Part shown: positions 28,712 through 41,700 of the stretch, piece after piece
Layout: every line of letters starts with the position of its first letter
Numbering within the stretch: position 1 is the first letter of the stretch
NCBI GenBank assembly: GCA_930979925.1
Contig: CAKNIB010000005.1
Span: 19,091 to 83,090 of the forward strand
Reading direction: 5' to 3'
Source: an uncultured Clostridia bacterium
GTDB taxonomy: Bacteria > Bacillota > Clostridia > Christensenellales > UBA1242
DNA length: 64,000 nucleotides
Program-made: the position numbers and the translations under genes
The notes under the pieces: generated by a model
The model's database searches: none
What the model saw: the letters and a program-made list of their open reading frames with translations, nothing else
What the model was told of the DNA's origin: nothing

Positions 28712-29695
28712 ATGAAAAAATCTTTAAAACTTATGGCGCTTGGGCTTGCTGTGGTTCCTTGTGCGCTTGTCCTTACCGCTTGCGGTGGTGACGATGGAAA
28801 ACTTGTAAATACAGATGGTAATTATACAGCAATTGAGACTACTGAGTATGCAAGTGTTTTAACTGACCTTGAAACAAGAGGTCTATCACTTGACAATATC
28901 TTAGGCGGTGCAAGGCTTACTTTGGATCTTGACGCAGAGATTGACGTTCTTGGTATAACTATGACTGCTAGCATGACTTCTGACAACTATGTTAGAAATA
29001 CCTCAGAGCAAGGTCAGGTAGATGTTAAAAAAATTGATATGATAAGCGAAAATAGCCTTAGTCTTGTAGCTGAAACTGGCGACGAGGCAATGGAATACTC
29101 AGCTTCTGTTAACCAATATTTAAATGGTGGCGTACAATATGTTGACCTTACAGGAGCAGAAGAGCTTTTAACAGCTTTTGGCATGCAAAATATGATTACA
29201 AACTATAAATTCTATCAAAATCTTGCTAAGGGAGATGAAAGCGATATAGCAGTTCTTCCTTCATACTCAATCACCGACCTACTTGATGTTGTTCCTGAAG
29301 GAACTTGGGGTACTAACGTAATAATCGAAAAGAGTGAAGAGGGAGATGATTATAAAATTAGAACAACTATCAAAGGTGATTTCCTTAAAACAATGATTGA
29401 GGCAGCACTCTCTCAAGGTAGCGAACAAACAACATCTGTTGTAACCTTTAATTCTATTGGCGACGTTGTAATTTACATCGTTTACAACGAGGCTGGTCTT
29501 GCTGGCATAAATGTAACTGCAAGTATTGACATGATTGCCAACATTCCACTTGACGATACATCTAGTATGCCTCTTGCAATTAAAGCAGATGTAGAACTTA
29601 ATATGGTTGGATATAATGGAGAATTCGATTTCCCTTCTGACTTTAACACATACACCGAGCTTGACACCTCAGCTTCTACAGCAATAATTGGATAA
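28712..29695 (+). CDS. Lipoprotein of unknown function
   Basis: Signal peptide with lipobox LTACGG. Confidence 0.75.
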   Translation: MKKSLKLMALGLAVVPCALVLTACGGDDGKLVNTDGNYTAIETTEYASVLTDLETRGLSLDNILGGARLTLDLDAEIDVLGITMTASMTSDNYVRNTSEQGQVDVKKIDMISENSLSLVAETGDEAMEYSASVNQYLNGGVQYVDLTGAEELLTAFGMQNMITNYKFYQNLAKGDESDIAVLPSYSITDLLDVVPEGTWGTNVIIEKSEEGDDYKIRTTIKGDFLKTMIEAALSQGSEQTTSVVTFNSIGDVVIYIVYNEAGLAGINVTASIDMIANIPLDDTSSMPLAIKADVELNMVGYNGEFDFPSDFNTYTELDTSASTAIIG

Positions 29696-29707
29696 AAATT
29701 AACATTA

Positions 29708-29740
29708 AAAATGAGCATCTCAAGTGAGGTGCTTTTTTGT
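29708..29740 (+). terminator. Terminator
   Basis: gagcatctcaagtgaggtgctttttt. Confidence 0.75.
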
Positions 29741-29811
29741 TGTATCAAATTTTATCATTTTAAGTATTAAAAATAAAATTTAGGGAAAAATGCTTTTGGA
29801 GGAATTATTTT

Positions 29812-31059
29812 ATGAGTTATAACCCTTTTTTAGCAAAACCTAAAAATATTGAAAATACTATTATGAGTTTTAAAAAGCTATCGCCAAAACCCTACAATAA
29901 AAATGAGGTTGACCCTTACACTCGAGTGCGATGTATCCTTATGAACGGTACCGAGTATGAGGCGGTATGGTCGAAGCATCACTTTAACCGTCATTGTGGA
30001 GACAATGATATACGGCGAGCTGTTGGACTTATTAGAAACTGTGAGCAACAAGAGCAAAAGCTTATTGCTAATCTCAAGCCTGCTGACGAAAATGTGTTGG
30101 AGACAACTATCGGATATGAACAGCTTGCTGTTGACCTGACTGCAATTTTAGCTCAAAGACAAACTAACCTTTTTGTTAAAAACGCTCTTGACTTTGCCCT
30201 GCTTGAAGATTTTGACCATCTTTATAGGTATGCCAACCTTCTTGAGAGTGATATGGGTGAGCATGCAGAAAAATATGTTGGCTCATATACCGAGATTATG
30301 CCGGGCAGACCAACGGCAGCTCACCACCGACATCCTTACGACAATATCAAAAAGCCAATAAGCAATATGTCTGCTGACCCTATTACAAAGTGTGATGTTT
30401 CAATAATTACGGCGGCTGAGCAACAAACAATGAACTACTATATGAACCTAGGTGCTTTCTACAAGCATCAGAAAGGACGAGAGGTCTATACTGAGATTGC
30501 CATGGTTGAAGAGGAGCATGTTTCGCAGTATGGCTCTTTAATTGATCCGTCTATGACAATGCTTGATGACCTACTTATGCATGAGTATATAGAGTGTTAC
30601 CTATATTACTCAATGTACAATGATGAGGTGGACGCTCATATAAAGAGTATTTGGGAGATGTTCTTTGAGCAGGAGCTATCTCACTTGCACACTACCCTCG
30701 CTCTAGTGAGAAAGCACGAGAATAAGGATTGGTACGATGTTATACCTAGCGGAGATTTCCCTGAGCTTATCTCTTTCTCGCCACAAAAGGAGTATATCAG
30801 AAAGATTTTGGGCGAAACTGTCAATAATACCTCTTACTTTGAAGATTATATAAGTGTAAGTAAGCTAAGTGATAGTGCAAACTTCTTTAGCTATCAGAAA
30901 AAAGCTGTCAAGGATGTTAATTCTATGCCTTCGCACATTGTTATCGAAGGCCATATAAATAATTTTAAAGAGGACTACCGAGTACAAGACAAAGAGCATC
31001 CTGTTAAAGCATTGCGCGATAGAAAGGTCGACAATGTAAATCTTGGTAGAGAAAAATAA
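29812..31059 (+). CDS. Putative ferritin-like-fold protein of unknown function, 415 aa
   Basis: Helical protein with EQ/ExxH-type segments: GYEQLAVDLTAIL, FDHLYRYANLLE, AMVEEEHVSQYG, HEYIECYLYYSMYNDEVD, EMFFEQELSHLH. Confidence 0.5.
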   Translation: MSYNPFLAKPKNIENTIMSFKKLSPKPYNKNEVDPYTRVRCILMNGTEYEAVWSKHHFNRHCGDNDIRRAVGLIRNCEQQEQKLIANLKPADENVLETTIGYEQLAVDLTAILAQRQTNLFVKNALDFALLEDFDHLYRYANLLESDMGEHAEKYVGSYTEIMPGRPTAAHHRHPYDNIKKPISNMSADPITKCDVSIITAAEQQTMNYYMNLGAFYKHQKGREVYTEIAMVEEEHVSQYGSLIDPSMTMLDDLLMHEYIECYLYYSMYNDEVDAHIKSIWEMFFEQELSHLHTTLALVRKHENKDWYDVIPSGDFPELISFSPQKEYIRKILGETVNNTSYFEDYISVSKLSDSANFFSYQKKAVKDVNSMPSHIVIEGHINNFKEDYRVQDKEHPVKALRDRKVDNVNLGREK

Positions 31060-31101
31060 CAAAAATTTTAGTATAACAATAAAAATCTATAAATTAGCAA
31101 T

Positions 31102-31172
31102 AAAAAAACACAAGGAGTAAAAAGTGTCCTATTATGGAATAAACTTTTAGGTTTACTTTCCTTGTGTTTTTT
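31102..31172. terminator. Long stem-loop between convergent genes
   Basis: aaacacaaggagtaaa...tttactttccttgtgttttt. Confidence 0.6.
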
Positions 31173-31212
31173 TTATTTCCTTATGCTTTTATTGTTTAAT
31201 TTTATTTAAAGC

Positions 31213-32664
31213 TTAGAATAACGATGACAACAATCTCATAATAGCTTGCAACATCTTTGTTATCCACTTCTTCTTTTGGAAGTAGTTGATATTTACCTCT
31301 TGCGAGTTTTTAATATCCTCGTTAAAAATATCTGCGTACTGCTTGTTTGTTTGTTTTGAGTAAATAATCATAGTATTTTCAAAGTTAAGTCCAAATGAGC
31401 GGTTGTCTGTGTTGCATGTTCCTATAGAGATTTTGTTGCTATCAACAAGTATGGTCTTGCTGTGCAAAAAGCCGTTATAAAGATAGATTTTTATGCCTAT
31501 CTCTGACATCTCTTTAAGATAGGAAAGAGTGGCAAGGTAAACGGTCTTTTTATCTGGAATTTTAGGCACCATAATTCGCACATCAATACCACTTTTAACT
31601 GCAATTCTGAGTGCCGAGAAAAATACGTCGTCAGGTATAAAGTATGGAGTTTGGATGTATACCCTCTCTTTTGCCGAGAGTATCATCTTTACAAAAGTTT
31701 CTTTTATGCTTTGTACCTGGCTATCAGGGCCAGATGTGACTAGTTGTACGGTATTATTACCCTTAATCTCTGGACTTGGAAAATAACCATTTTCTAGGTA
31801 AAGGCGAGGCGGTGTGTTGTCGTTGGTGCAATATCTCCAGTCATCTAGAAAGATATTTTGAAGTGAATAAACCCCACCTCCCTCCATGCGAAGATGGGTA
31901 TCTCGCCAAGGTTGTAATTTTTTATCTATCCCCATATGATCATCGCGAACGTTAATCCCGCCAGTGTAGCCAATTTTGCCATCAATGACGACAATCTTCC
32001 TGTGGTTTCGATAATTTAGTTTAAGATTAAGATGTCTTATATTGAAAAGAGGTGGAAAAAATTCCCCTACCTGTCCACCCGCCTTCTCAAGTTTATTGAA
32101 AAATCGGTGTGGCGCCTTGCGCGAGCCAATTGAGTCATAGATAAGTTTTACATCAATGCCCTCGCGCGCCCTTTTGCACAAAAGTTGCATTATTTCTTTG
32201 CCTGTCTTATCATTAGCAAAGATGTAATACTCCATATTGATTGATTTTTTTGCGTTTAGAATATCTTTTTTTAGATCCTCCATCTTGTCAGGGCCATTTG
32301 TATATATCTTTATGTCATTCCCCGGAAGTGGATAAGAGCCAAAAGAATAGCAAAGTGTAACAAGTTCTTGGTCGTCCTTGAGTATTCCGTCAAGTTTTGC
32401 CTCTTCCAGTGTCTGTATGCCTTTGACATTGCGGATGATATCACGCTCGGATATCATCTTCTTTTTTATCATTCGGCGAGTTCTAACGCTAAGACCACTC
32501 CCAAAAACTATATAGAGCAAGAAACCGATGATTGGTAAAAAAGTTAGAACGGTCAGCCATGCTATAATATTTTCAGGCTTACGTTTTTCATAAAAAACCA
32601 TACCGATAGAAAGAAGAAAGTTGACACATACAACTACAGTAAAGCTTATAGTAAACCAGTTCAT
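31213..32664 (-). CDS. cls: Cardiolipin synthase (two PLD HKD motifs)
   Basis: NYRNHRKIVVIDGKIGYTGGIN and GFLHSKTILVDSNKISIGTCN. Confidence 0.93.
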   Translation of the reverse strand: MNWFTISFTVVVCVNFLLSIGMVFYEKRKPENIIAWLTVLTFLPIIGFLLYIVFGSGLSVRTRRMIKKKMISERDIIRNVKGIQTLEEAKLDGILKDDQELVTLCYSFGSYPLPGNDIKIYTNGPDKMEDLKKDILNAKKSINMEYYIFANDKTGKEIMQLLCKRAREGIDVKLIYDSIGSRKAPHRFFNKLEKAGGQVGEFFPPLFNIRHLNLKLNYRNHRKIVVIDGKIGYTGGINVRDDHMGIDKKLQPWRDTHLRMEGGGVYSLQNIFLDDWRYCTNDNTPPRLYLENGYFPSPEIKGNNTVQLVTSGPDSQVQSIKETFVKMILSAKERVYIQTPYFIPDDVFFSALRIAVKSGIDVRIMVPKIPDKKTVYLATLSYLKEMSEIGIKIYLYNGFLHSKTILVDSNKISIGTCNTDNRSFGLNFENTMIIYSKQTNKQYADIFNEDIKNSQEVNINYFQKKKWITKMLQAIMRLLSSLF

Positions 32665-32754
32665 CCTTCCTCCTCTATAGATATGTTTTTTTGTTTTACC
32701 ATTTTATATTCAAAAGCACTTAAAAATATTTTTTCAACCTGCAATCAAGAGATT

Positions 32755-32790
32755 TCACAAACCCTTGGTGACAAGGGTTTGTGATATTTT
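32755..32790 (-). terminator. Terminator-like hairpin near the giant ORF stop
   Basis: cacaaacccttggtgacaagggtttgtg. Confidence 0.65.
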
Positions 32791-32793
32791 AAC

Positions 32794-35700
32794 TTAATTT
32801 CTATAATCTTGATACCAACCAAGTCTCAGATAGCCAAGGTTTCTTGTACCACAGCCATCATCTACTGTAATATTTCTATCCGTTCCTGATACTTTCATTC
32901 TTACAATAACTCTTAAGTATTCGCCATACTCAAAATAGCTATTATAGGTGATTTTACCATCTTCATCTATGCTTGCGTTACCAGAACCACCTTCTGTTCT
33001 GTCTAGTGAGAAGGTTAAGATGTCTGTTACATTGTCAACATCGTCTGGCAAGTCAGTAGTGCTTGTTCCATCTCCCCTAATATTAGCTTCTTCCAACGTA
33101 AAATCGCCATCTGTAGCCTTAGTAAATATCATAGCATATTGTGCCCAATTTATATAGCTTGTAATTAATGGTGAGGCGTTTCTATCGTCTACTCTTAGCA
33201 CATTCATAGTAGTATCACTGCTTGCGCTGAGCATGCTGTAGAATACTCCCGTTACATCATACTCTTTAGATACTCTATAGTTAAACGGCTGGTTAGTTGT
33301 ACCATCAAAGATGATACTGACAATATAGCTCTTGGTTACATTGTAATAATTGTTTGAAAGTAGGTTTGCATGTTCTACATATACAATGTCGTTTTTAATT
33401 GCTGAGATTGTAAATCTGCCATTAACTATGTAACCACTGCCTGAACTTGTCGGAGTTTTTTTGTTATTTACTATCGTTCCATTAGAAGTATTTGTTACGT
33501 AGTAGAAAGTAGCAAATTCATCTCTTGGAATAATCTCTATTTGATCGTCTTTTTGAACATTTATGCCTAGGTAACTTGAGAGCGAAATGTATTCCGTTCT
33601 AGCATAGTTTCGACCTAAGTTGTCAAGTGTGACTACTGCTGGAGTAGAGTTAACAAGTCGGTTATCTCTATAAAGATTAAGTGCAAAGGTTGTACTCTGT
33701 TGTGCACTAATAAGTACCTCAAGAGTATCGTTGATGAAGGATACTTTGTTGTTATCAGTAAGCTGTTCCCCACCACTGGTTATTACAAACTCATTTGCAA
33801 CGCCAAAGCTCATTCCGTCACGGACTGGTGCGCTTTCGGTAGAAGCTACTATTGATACTTCTCGATAAATAGTTACATTTGCTACTAAATCGTAGTACTC
33901 TTCAGTATTTCCATTTTTATACTTGAGTCTAATAACCATACTAAGCTCAGCTGTATCACCAGTTCCAAAGAGTGTAGTATCGTAGAACCTTGGCACTTGG
34001 AATGGATAGAAGTTTCCTCCATTAGTTGGTTGTAATTCTCCTTCTTCATCGGTGGTAGGCATTGAATAAGCATTTCTAGTATCAAAACCGTTAAATGTGC
34101 CATACTGTTCGTTTGCTGTAGCTAAGGTGTAAACCTTATTTGATGAAGTTGAAGTAGCGCGTGGAGTTAATTTATCGACTAAGTCACCAGTATAATCATA
34201 GAACTGTAGTGCTTGGCTGTCGTTGTCTGGGTCATAGAAGGTAATTTGGTCTATAGACAAATATTGAAGCATTGGTACCTCAAGGTATTCTGAGTCGCTA
34301 GAGTACTCAATCCATGAGCCTTGATTTTCTTCAGGTATAGTGTATCCGCCACCTGATGCAACCGTGATACCACCAATTCCTACTGGACTATCTCTAAACA
34401 TGTATGCATCAATATTACTTACCTCAATAAGCGACACTCTACTATCTGTCGAGTTAGGTGAGACTAAGGTTGACTCAATATTATACTGCTCTGTATCATC
34501 ACTACCCGTTTGAGTGCTTATTGTAAGAAGCTCATAATCAGCGCCAATATCAAAGTAGCTAAGCTCGGTTAATGGTATATTTGCCGTTCTAATCTCTGGA
34601 ATTGAGTTGTTAGATTGAAGACTGAAATATAGTCTATATGTAAAGCCATAGGCGTCTACCGCTTCAATATAGAAGTACTGAGTTCCAAAAATAACCTCTT
34701 TTGCCTCGTTAAAGGATGTTGTATTTATTTTTAATGATGTACCACGATTAAAAGTATATATCTTATTTACACTATCATATTCCCAAATATCTGTGCTTGG
34801 ATTAGGACCGAATGTATCTTCAAGGTCATCAGACAGCTTTTGAGATATGTTAGTTGGATTATTATATTCTATACCATTAATAATAGTGGAAATATTTGAT
34901 AAAGTTAGAGTAAAGTTAGAGGTTGCAAGTTCAACATTAGTATTGTCACCAACGCTGTGTCTAACTGATACATAACCTTCAACTGCACTGCCATCTGCCT
35001 TTGTATCACTTGTAAGAGTAAATGGGGCGTAAACCGTTGTATTATTACTTGTTGTAAGCGTTGAAATGTTGTATACATCAGTGTTTGCAATATACGCAGA
35101 GCCATCATTTATAACAGGCTCGCCTTCGCCATAGCGAACAGCATAGTCAGAATTGATTTTTACAACAACATAGTAACTCTTAGTATAATTTGTGCCATCT
35201 AAGGAAGGTACGGTATAGGTTATTCTAGTTAGTGCGAAGTCACCATTATTATCAGCACCGGCTGGGAGTAATCTATAGTCATAAGCATACTGTGCCGAGT
35301 TCCTTATAGCTGAGTATGGCAGATATAAGTGATTTGCTGTGTTTGTATCATCTGTTGAGCCTTCAACTGTTACCTTAAACTCACCTGCCTCAATGTACTG
35401 AGAATATGTGTTAAGGTAGCCGTTAAGAATTTCTCTTATTTCAGCACTGTATTCAGCTTGATTACGTTTGTAAGCCACAACATTAAATGTAAGTGTTGCT
35501 CTACCTTCGCCGAAATCGCCTTCGTTGACCTTTTCGCCAGAAGTTGGATGAACAAGACCAAATAGCTCTGCCATAGAGTTGTACTCATTGTTTGCTGTAA
35601 GCTCAATATAATTGTAAAGATTTGAAATTTGTTTCTCTACATCAATATCAAAGCTTGGCATATATGAGTAGGTAATGGTAAGCTCGTAAATAGCGTTTTG

Positions 35701-38700
35701 GCTGTCTTCGTCAATAGTCAAACTGCTTCCGTCGTTCTTGACAAGACCTCTATATCCTGACACCATTCTAAACGCATAAGATTGCTCTATGTTGTCTATC
35801 ATATCGGAATCAAAATTTGGTGTGTTAAGAATATTTGCGTATCTTGAGTAATCAACATTATAGTAATTTGCGACTCCATCACCATAGACAAGTTGAACTC
35901 TATTTGCAAGGGTTACGCTTGTAAAGATAGCATCATTTGAGTCAGAGTTTGTGATATCTCTTAATTGGCTCCAGGTAGCATTTGCATTACCTACATGTAT
36001 TACACCACCCTCGCCAGAGCTTATGCCTGCCGTTTCAAAGTTTGAAACAAGATATGTACCAACATAGTATGGAGCGTTTGCCATGCTATAGCCAAGGTCG
36101 AGAGTAAGCGTTTTTCCTACATTATCGCTATTTATATATTGTGGATAGGAAGCATAGAAGGTTACATTCGTGCTTGTTCTAAAGTCAGCTGTTGCAAATA
36201 CCATATAGTATGAGCCGTTAAGTGAAAGGTTATCACTAAATGTTACATTTGCCATTCTATCTTGAGCAAACAGGTTATCAGTAGAAGTTTTATCTACATA
36301 GATTATTTCATAGTCTGATGCACCTGAGTTGTCTGTGCTTACATTTTCGCTTGCACGGTTAACTTGTACGGTGATAGGGCTATCAACAATATACACATCA
36401 TAAACTGCTGAAACGCCTTGATAGGTTATCTGCAATCTTACAAATGAGTAGTTTCCATTGTCGGTAAAGGTGATTGTACCATCTGTCGATGATGTCCAAA
36501 CACCTCGCTTAAATACTAAGCTGTCGGTTGGGTTTATGCTACTGTTTTCATTCGTGTTTTCACCTGTATCTGGAGCGTTATCATCGTCTTCGTCTACAAA
36601 TACCGAAGCATTTTGTAAAGTTACAACTGAGATTGTAACGTCTCCTGCAACATCAGTGAGAGAAACTGGAGTGGTATATACAATCTCATTGCCACTTACT
36701 GATGCGCTATTGTATGCTACTCTTGCTCCGCTTCCAAAGATTGGAGAATGAGCAAAGAAGTTTTCAATTGCACTTTCAAACTTGCTGCCGTCTTCGATGT
36801 ACTCGCTTGTAAGCGCCTCTCCTGCTGGAGATGGATAGGTAACAGATGCCTCAACGCTCTTGTAAACCATAATTGAGTAGGTCAATGTAAAGCGCTGATA
36901 TGCGTTGTCTGTGCTATTATTATATCTTATTGTAACAGTAAGGGCTATATCTGCTGGGGTATTGTCTGAAATATAAGAAGTTCTAATTGCGTAATTGTCA
37001 GCCTCTAGCACGATATTATCAAAGGCTGGGCTTTGTGACGAGCCTGCATATATAACTGTGCTATTACCTGTTGGAAGAGAAGTAAAGATATTGCTATCTA
37101 CTATCTCTTGTGAGGTGCCTGCAATGACATTTCCGCCATTGACTGTTTGACGGTAATTTATATTTGCCCTTAATGTAAAGGTTACAATAAAGGTAAAGAT
37201 TTTACCATTAAATTCGCTACCTGCGCCTGCATTAAAGGTCAATCTAAACTCTAAAGTTACATTATAATCTTGAATAAGGTCGGCAGTTGTAAAGGTGCTA
37301 ACGCCGTCAAAGTAAATAAAGTCTGTTCCGTCAAATCCATTACCGTCTTGAGTAGTGCTTGACCTTCTAACCTCTTCGACGCTGTAGTTTGTCCCAGCAA
37401 CCTCGCCACCATTGAGCGTAATGTTAAAGAGATCATTAAATTCTATCTGGCTTCCGCCGTTAATGAAGTAGTTACCATTATCTACATACCCAGCGTTTAC
37501 TTCCATACTAGCTGTAGAGTCAACATAAACAAGTAAGGTTGCAAGGTATCCGCCCTCTTGAGTGTAAAGTGTAAACTCAATCTCGCGGTCTGATGAGATA
37601 TAATCGGCAAAGGTTATTTCAAATGTTCCGCCGTTTGCTATGTTTGCAAGAGTTGTGCTGTCGGTAAAGGATACTACTGCAAGGTCATTCTCATCAGTTA
37701 TCTCCTCGCTCTGCATATTTCTCTCGCCTGTCTTTGAGATACGTATTCTGTTCCATACCTCGGTATATTCTTGCGAGCCTCCTGCCATAGCGCCTGATAG
37801 AAGTTTAATATTCATTGACGCGCTATCGCCATTGAGAGTGCCAATCTCCCACTCATAGGTTTGATTGCCCTCGCTTGTAATAAACTCGCTCTCACCGTCC
37901 TCTTGGAATCTTACTGAGTAGTTATATGAGGTTGTATTTAAAATAAATGTATAATATTGGTCGCCACCTATAACAGAAAGTGCCTCATCTCCTGCGCCAC
38001 CGCTGTAGCTGTGACGAACTCTGATTGTGATTTGGTCGCTGACATTTGCGCCTAAGGTGTAATACATAGTTCCATAATTTTGTGAGAAGCGGATGGAGAT
38101 ATAGTCATCCCATTGCTCTTCGGTTGTGTATGTATTACCACCTACTGTCACACTATCTACTGCATTTGTATAAGCTAAGTTTGCAAATATTGTCACGCCG
38201 TTATAGCTAAAGCTACCATTACCTGAGATTATGCTTAATTGTACTTTGTCGCCAATCTCTATTGAAAGTCCGCTATCTGCAATATAACTTGCAAATATCT
38301 CATTGAGGTCGATGGTTGGGTTTTCTTCGTCTAGCTCTGATATGTCTACAGTATAAGGTTGAGCTAAAGCAAATTTCTCTTCATTTGTAGTGCCGTCAAC
38401 AACTGTGAGCCAAATTCTCATATCAGCTGTGGCTTGCACGCCAAGGATTGTAATAGGCTCCTCTTCTCCAGCGCCTACCTCCTCGCCTGTTGCAACGCCT
38501 GCTATCTCAAACTGCTTGGTCACGTTAAAGCGTTTTCTATCTTCATTTAAGGTAGTATTGCCAAAAGTATAGTCAAGTTCCACTGCGTTTTCGCCTGCCT
38601 GGCTTGTAAGATACTCAGCATTGCCATTGTATGCATAAACTGGTGCGTCTACTATTACGTCAGGCTCTACTTTAAGTACGTAGTAGAAAGTTTGACTATC

Positions 38701-41700
38701 ACTGATACTTGAAATTGTGTAGGCAAGTGCGATGTAGAAGCTGTCCATTTGAGTTGAAAGGTGGTTTAGTGAAAGCTCGCCAACAGTGCCCTCCTCGCCT
38801 CTATTTGCAATGCTTATACGTTTGATAATCTCTCTGTTTGTTTGGAGATATCCTGAGCTTGCTAGAGGATAATGATTGATAGCTGTTGTATAGCTGTTGC
38901 CTGACATTATATATAGTCCATTTTCTGTAAGGTCATCGCCAAAGCTATATTCTCTAAGTATTTGAGTAAGCTGTCCGGCAGTTATTGTATCATATGGGCC
39001 GGTATAGCTTCCGTCTACTATGAAAGTATTTGGGTCGGTTAAAACGGTGTCGAGTTTAGCTGAGCCTAAGTCCTCGCTGTAGTTTACGTAATCATAGCCT
39101 ACTGAGGTTATGATAAGTGGTACGTATACAACCGCCAAGCTGTTTTGAAGGTTTGGCTTAGCGCCGTTGTTTAATGCTGATGAGCCAAAGAAGAGAACTA
39201 AATATCTGTCGCCACTTAAGCCCTGGAAGATACGATTGTTATTATTTTTTACATTGATTTCAGTTGTATTCCTCTCTTCGTTTACTGTAATGTCAAGGTA
39301 AGAGGTTAAAATGTCGTCATTAAGATTTCTAAGGTTTGCATAGATGTTATAGGTAGTGCTTCCAACCTCGGTAAATCTTTCCTTGAGTGTCCAGTCGCCT
39401 GTCTGCATCATAATATAGTCAACATTGTCTACAGTTTGTAGTTGAGCGGTTATGTTGTTATCATTTGTTCGTTGCAATAGGCTTGCAATATATGAGTACA
39501 ATGTTTCTTCATTTGATTGCTTAAACAATTTTATAGTTATATCTATAGAACTGAGCAAAATTTGGGAAGTTGACTGACCAACAGTGTAGTTATAGTAGAT
39601 GTTGAGCGTTGTGCTAAGTTCTTGCTGGTTATAGTCAAAGAAGAAGAAATCGCTGTCGTTCTTTCTAACTTGGTCGTTATCTACTACAAGATACTCGGTA
39701 AACTCGTAGGTTCTTGCAAAGCCAGCAGGAGCAGTGTCTGTCATTTCATCTGCTGGAAGTTCGGCTCTGTGGATAAATACATAGTCAGCTATTGTACTTT
39801 CGCTACCAAAAACATAGTATGTTTTGCCGAGGTCGTCAATTGCTAGGTTACGTGTGATAGTAAATGAGATTGAGTAGCTGATTGCAAAGGTATTCTCGCC
39901 TTCTGGAGTGAAGGTTACGGTATATGTTTTGGTCTCGGTATCAAAGAAGTCGTAGAAAGTTATCACTCCGGTGTTTGCGTCAAAGGTTCCAACTGCATTT
40001 GCAGGAGTTTGCCCAGTTTGCTCAACTAATACGCAGTTTGTTCCGCTTCTAAGTACTACATAATATAAGCCATTATCTTGATAAAGTGAGGCAAAGCTTC
40101 TGTTTACAGTTCCGCCGTTAATCTCTTGATAATTGTTGGTAACCTCATTTGTCAAAGTCTGGTCTATCTCGGCATAGATTGTATTATCACCACTTGGGTA
40201 GCTGACAGTACTTATAGATATGTTAGAAAGAATGTCAAGGGTCAAACTTGAGTTAACCGCGCCGTTTGGTCCGGTATCTGTCACCGAGAAAACAAGTGTG
40301 CGTGGAGTGTAGAAGTTTTTATTGATGATTATTCTTGTTACGGTTTGACCATTTAGTGTCTGTCTTATGCTTTGAGCGTCTCCAGTAAGTCCAGTGATAG
40401 CTTCAAAGTTTTCATCATAAAGGGTTAACATACCGCCCTCGCCGAAGAGCGCTATAATCATCTCATCAGTAAGCGTGCTATACAAGAAACCTTGGTCTAA
40501 TTGATATCTTATATGAGTATATTGTCTTCTATCATTTTCTTCGCCGATATAAAACCTTGCAATTTCTGATAGATTTATATAGTCGCCTGCTGTAGGTGAT
40601 TTTGCACCATACTTGCTAACGGTGAGATTTGATATGTCGCTTTCTGAGTAGTCAATACCATTAAAGAATGGGTCTTGTGAGTTTGTTGTATCAGCATAAG
40701 TTATACCAACCGAGGTTACGCGAAGGGTTATCCTCTGACCATTATCTGCGCTTGTCGCGTTGCCGTCAATGCTTTGAAGAACTAAGGTAACCTCTGCGTT
40801 ATCAGTTTGTCTGAAGGTAAAGGTTTGTCCATTTAGGTTAATCGCGCTAGCGTTTCCTGACTCTACTGCAAAGCGCCAGCTTCCAGCCAAGGTGTCAGTA
40901 CGCTCAAACTGGTCTTCGATTACTACATAACTATTATTTGCGCCAAGTAAATTGTTTAAAAGTTCGGTTACGCTTGAAAGTGGGTTCTGAGCGCCTATAT
41001 CTATAGTTGTATTAAAGCTTCCATCTGCCTCATTTAAAGATTGGTTGACTACAACTGGTGTGAGTCCAGTTACGTATGCGTAATAATTGTAAATGCCTTC
41101 AGGAGTAATCTCAATATTTGTTGCGATCGGGCGATAGAGGCATACATTTTCTGTAACGCTCATTGGCCATGAAATGTTTCTACCATCATTATTATTGTAG
41201 TTTAAAGTAAATTCTGACAGATAAATCACTGTATTTGTTGGAATATTTGCGCCTGAGCTGATATTTACTCTAAACTCAAGTAGTCCGCCGTTGTCATCCT
41301 CTGTTAAATCTTGTGACACAATGTTTATATATGTTGTAATATCATTGTTTAATCTATCGTAAGCGTGAAGCTGTATGTGTCCGCTGTTATACTCCTCGCT
41401 AAAGACCTCCATAGACTCAGCGTTTATTCTAAAGCTTACCCCAATAGTTTGAGAGGTGCCTTGGTTGATTGGATAGTCATTGCCTACCATCTCGAAGGCT
41501 GAAAGGTCAATTTCCTCCCCTGTTACCGAGTCCTGATTGAGAGATTTTGCACAGTTTACAGTGATATAGCTTTGACTGAAGACTGCTACTCTATAGCTTA
41601 AGTTGCCATCTTCGTCCTCTTCATATACTGGAGTGCCATTTTCGGTAACAATAGTTGCAAAATATAATCTAAATGAGCCGGTATTTTGAAGAGTTATTCT

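Noticed and set aside
31102-31172. Long palindrome between ferritin-like and cls genes as a cloverleaf
   Set aside because: Folds as one long interrupted stem, not three arms; best explained as a bidirectional terminator.
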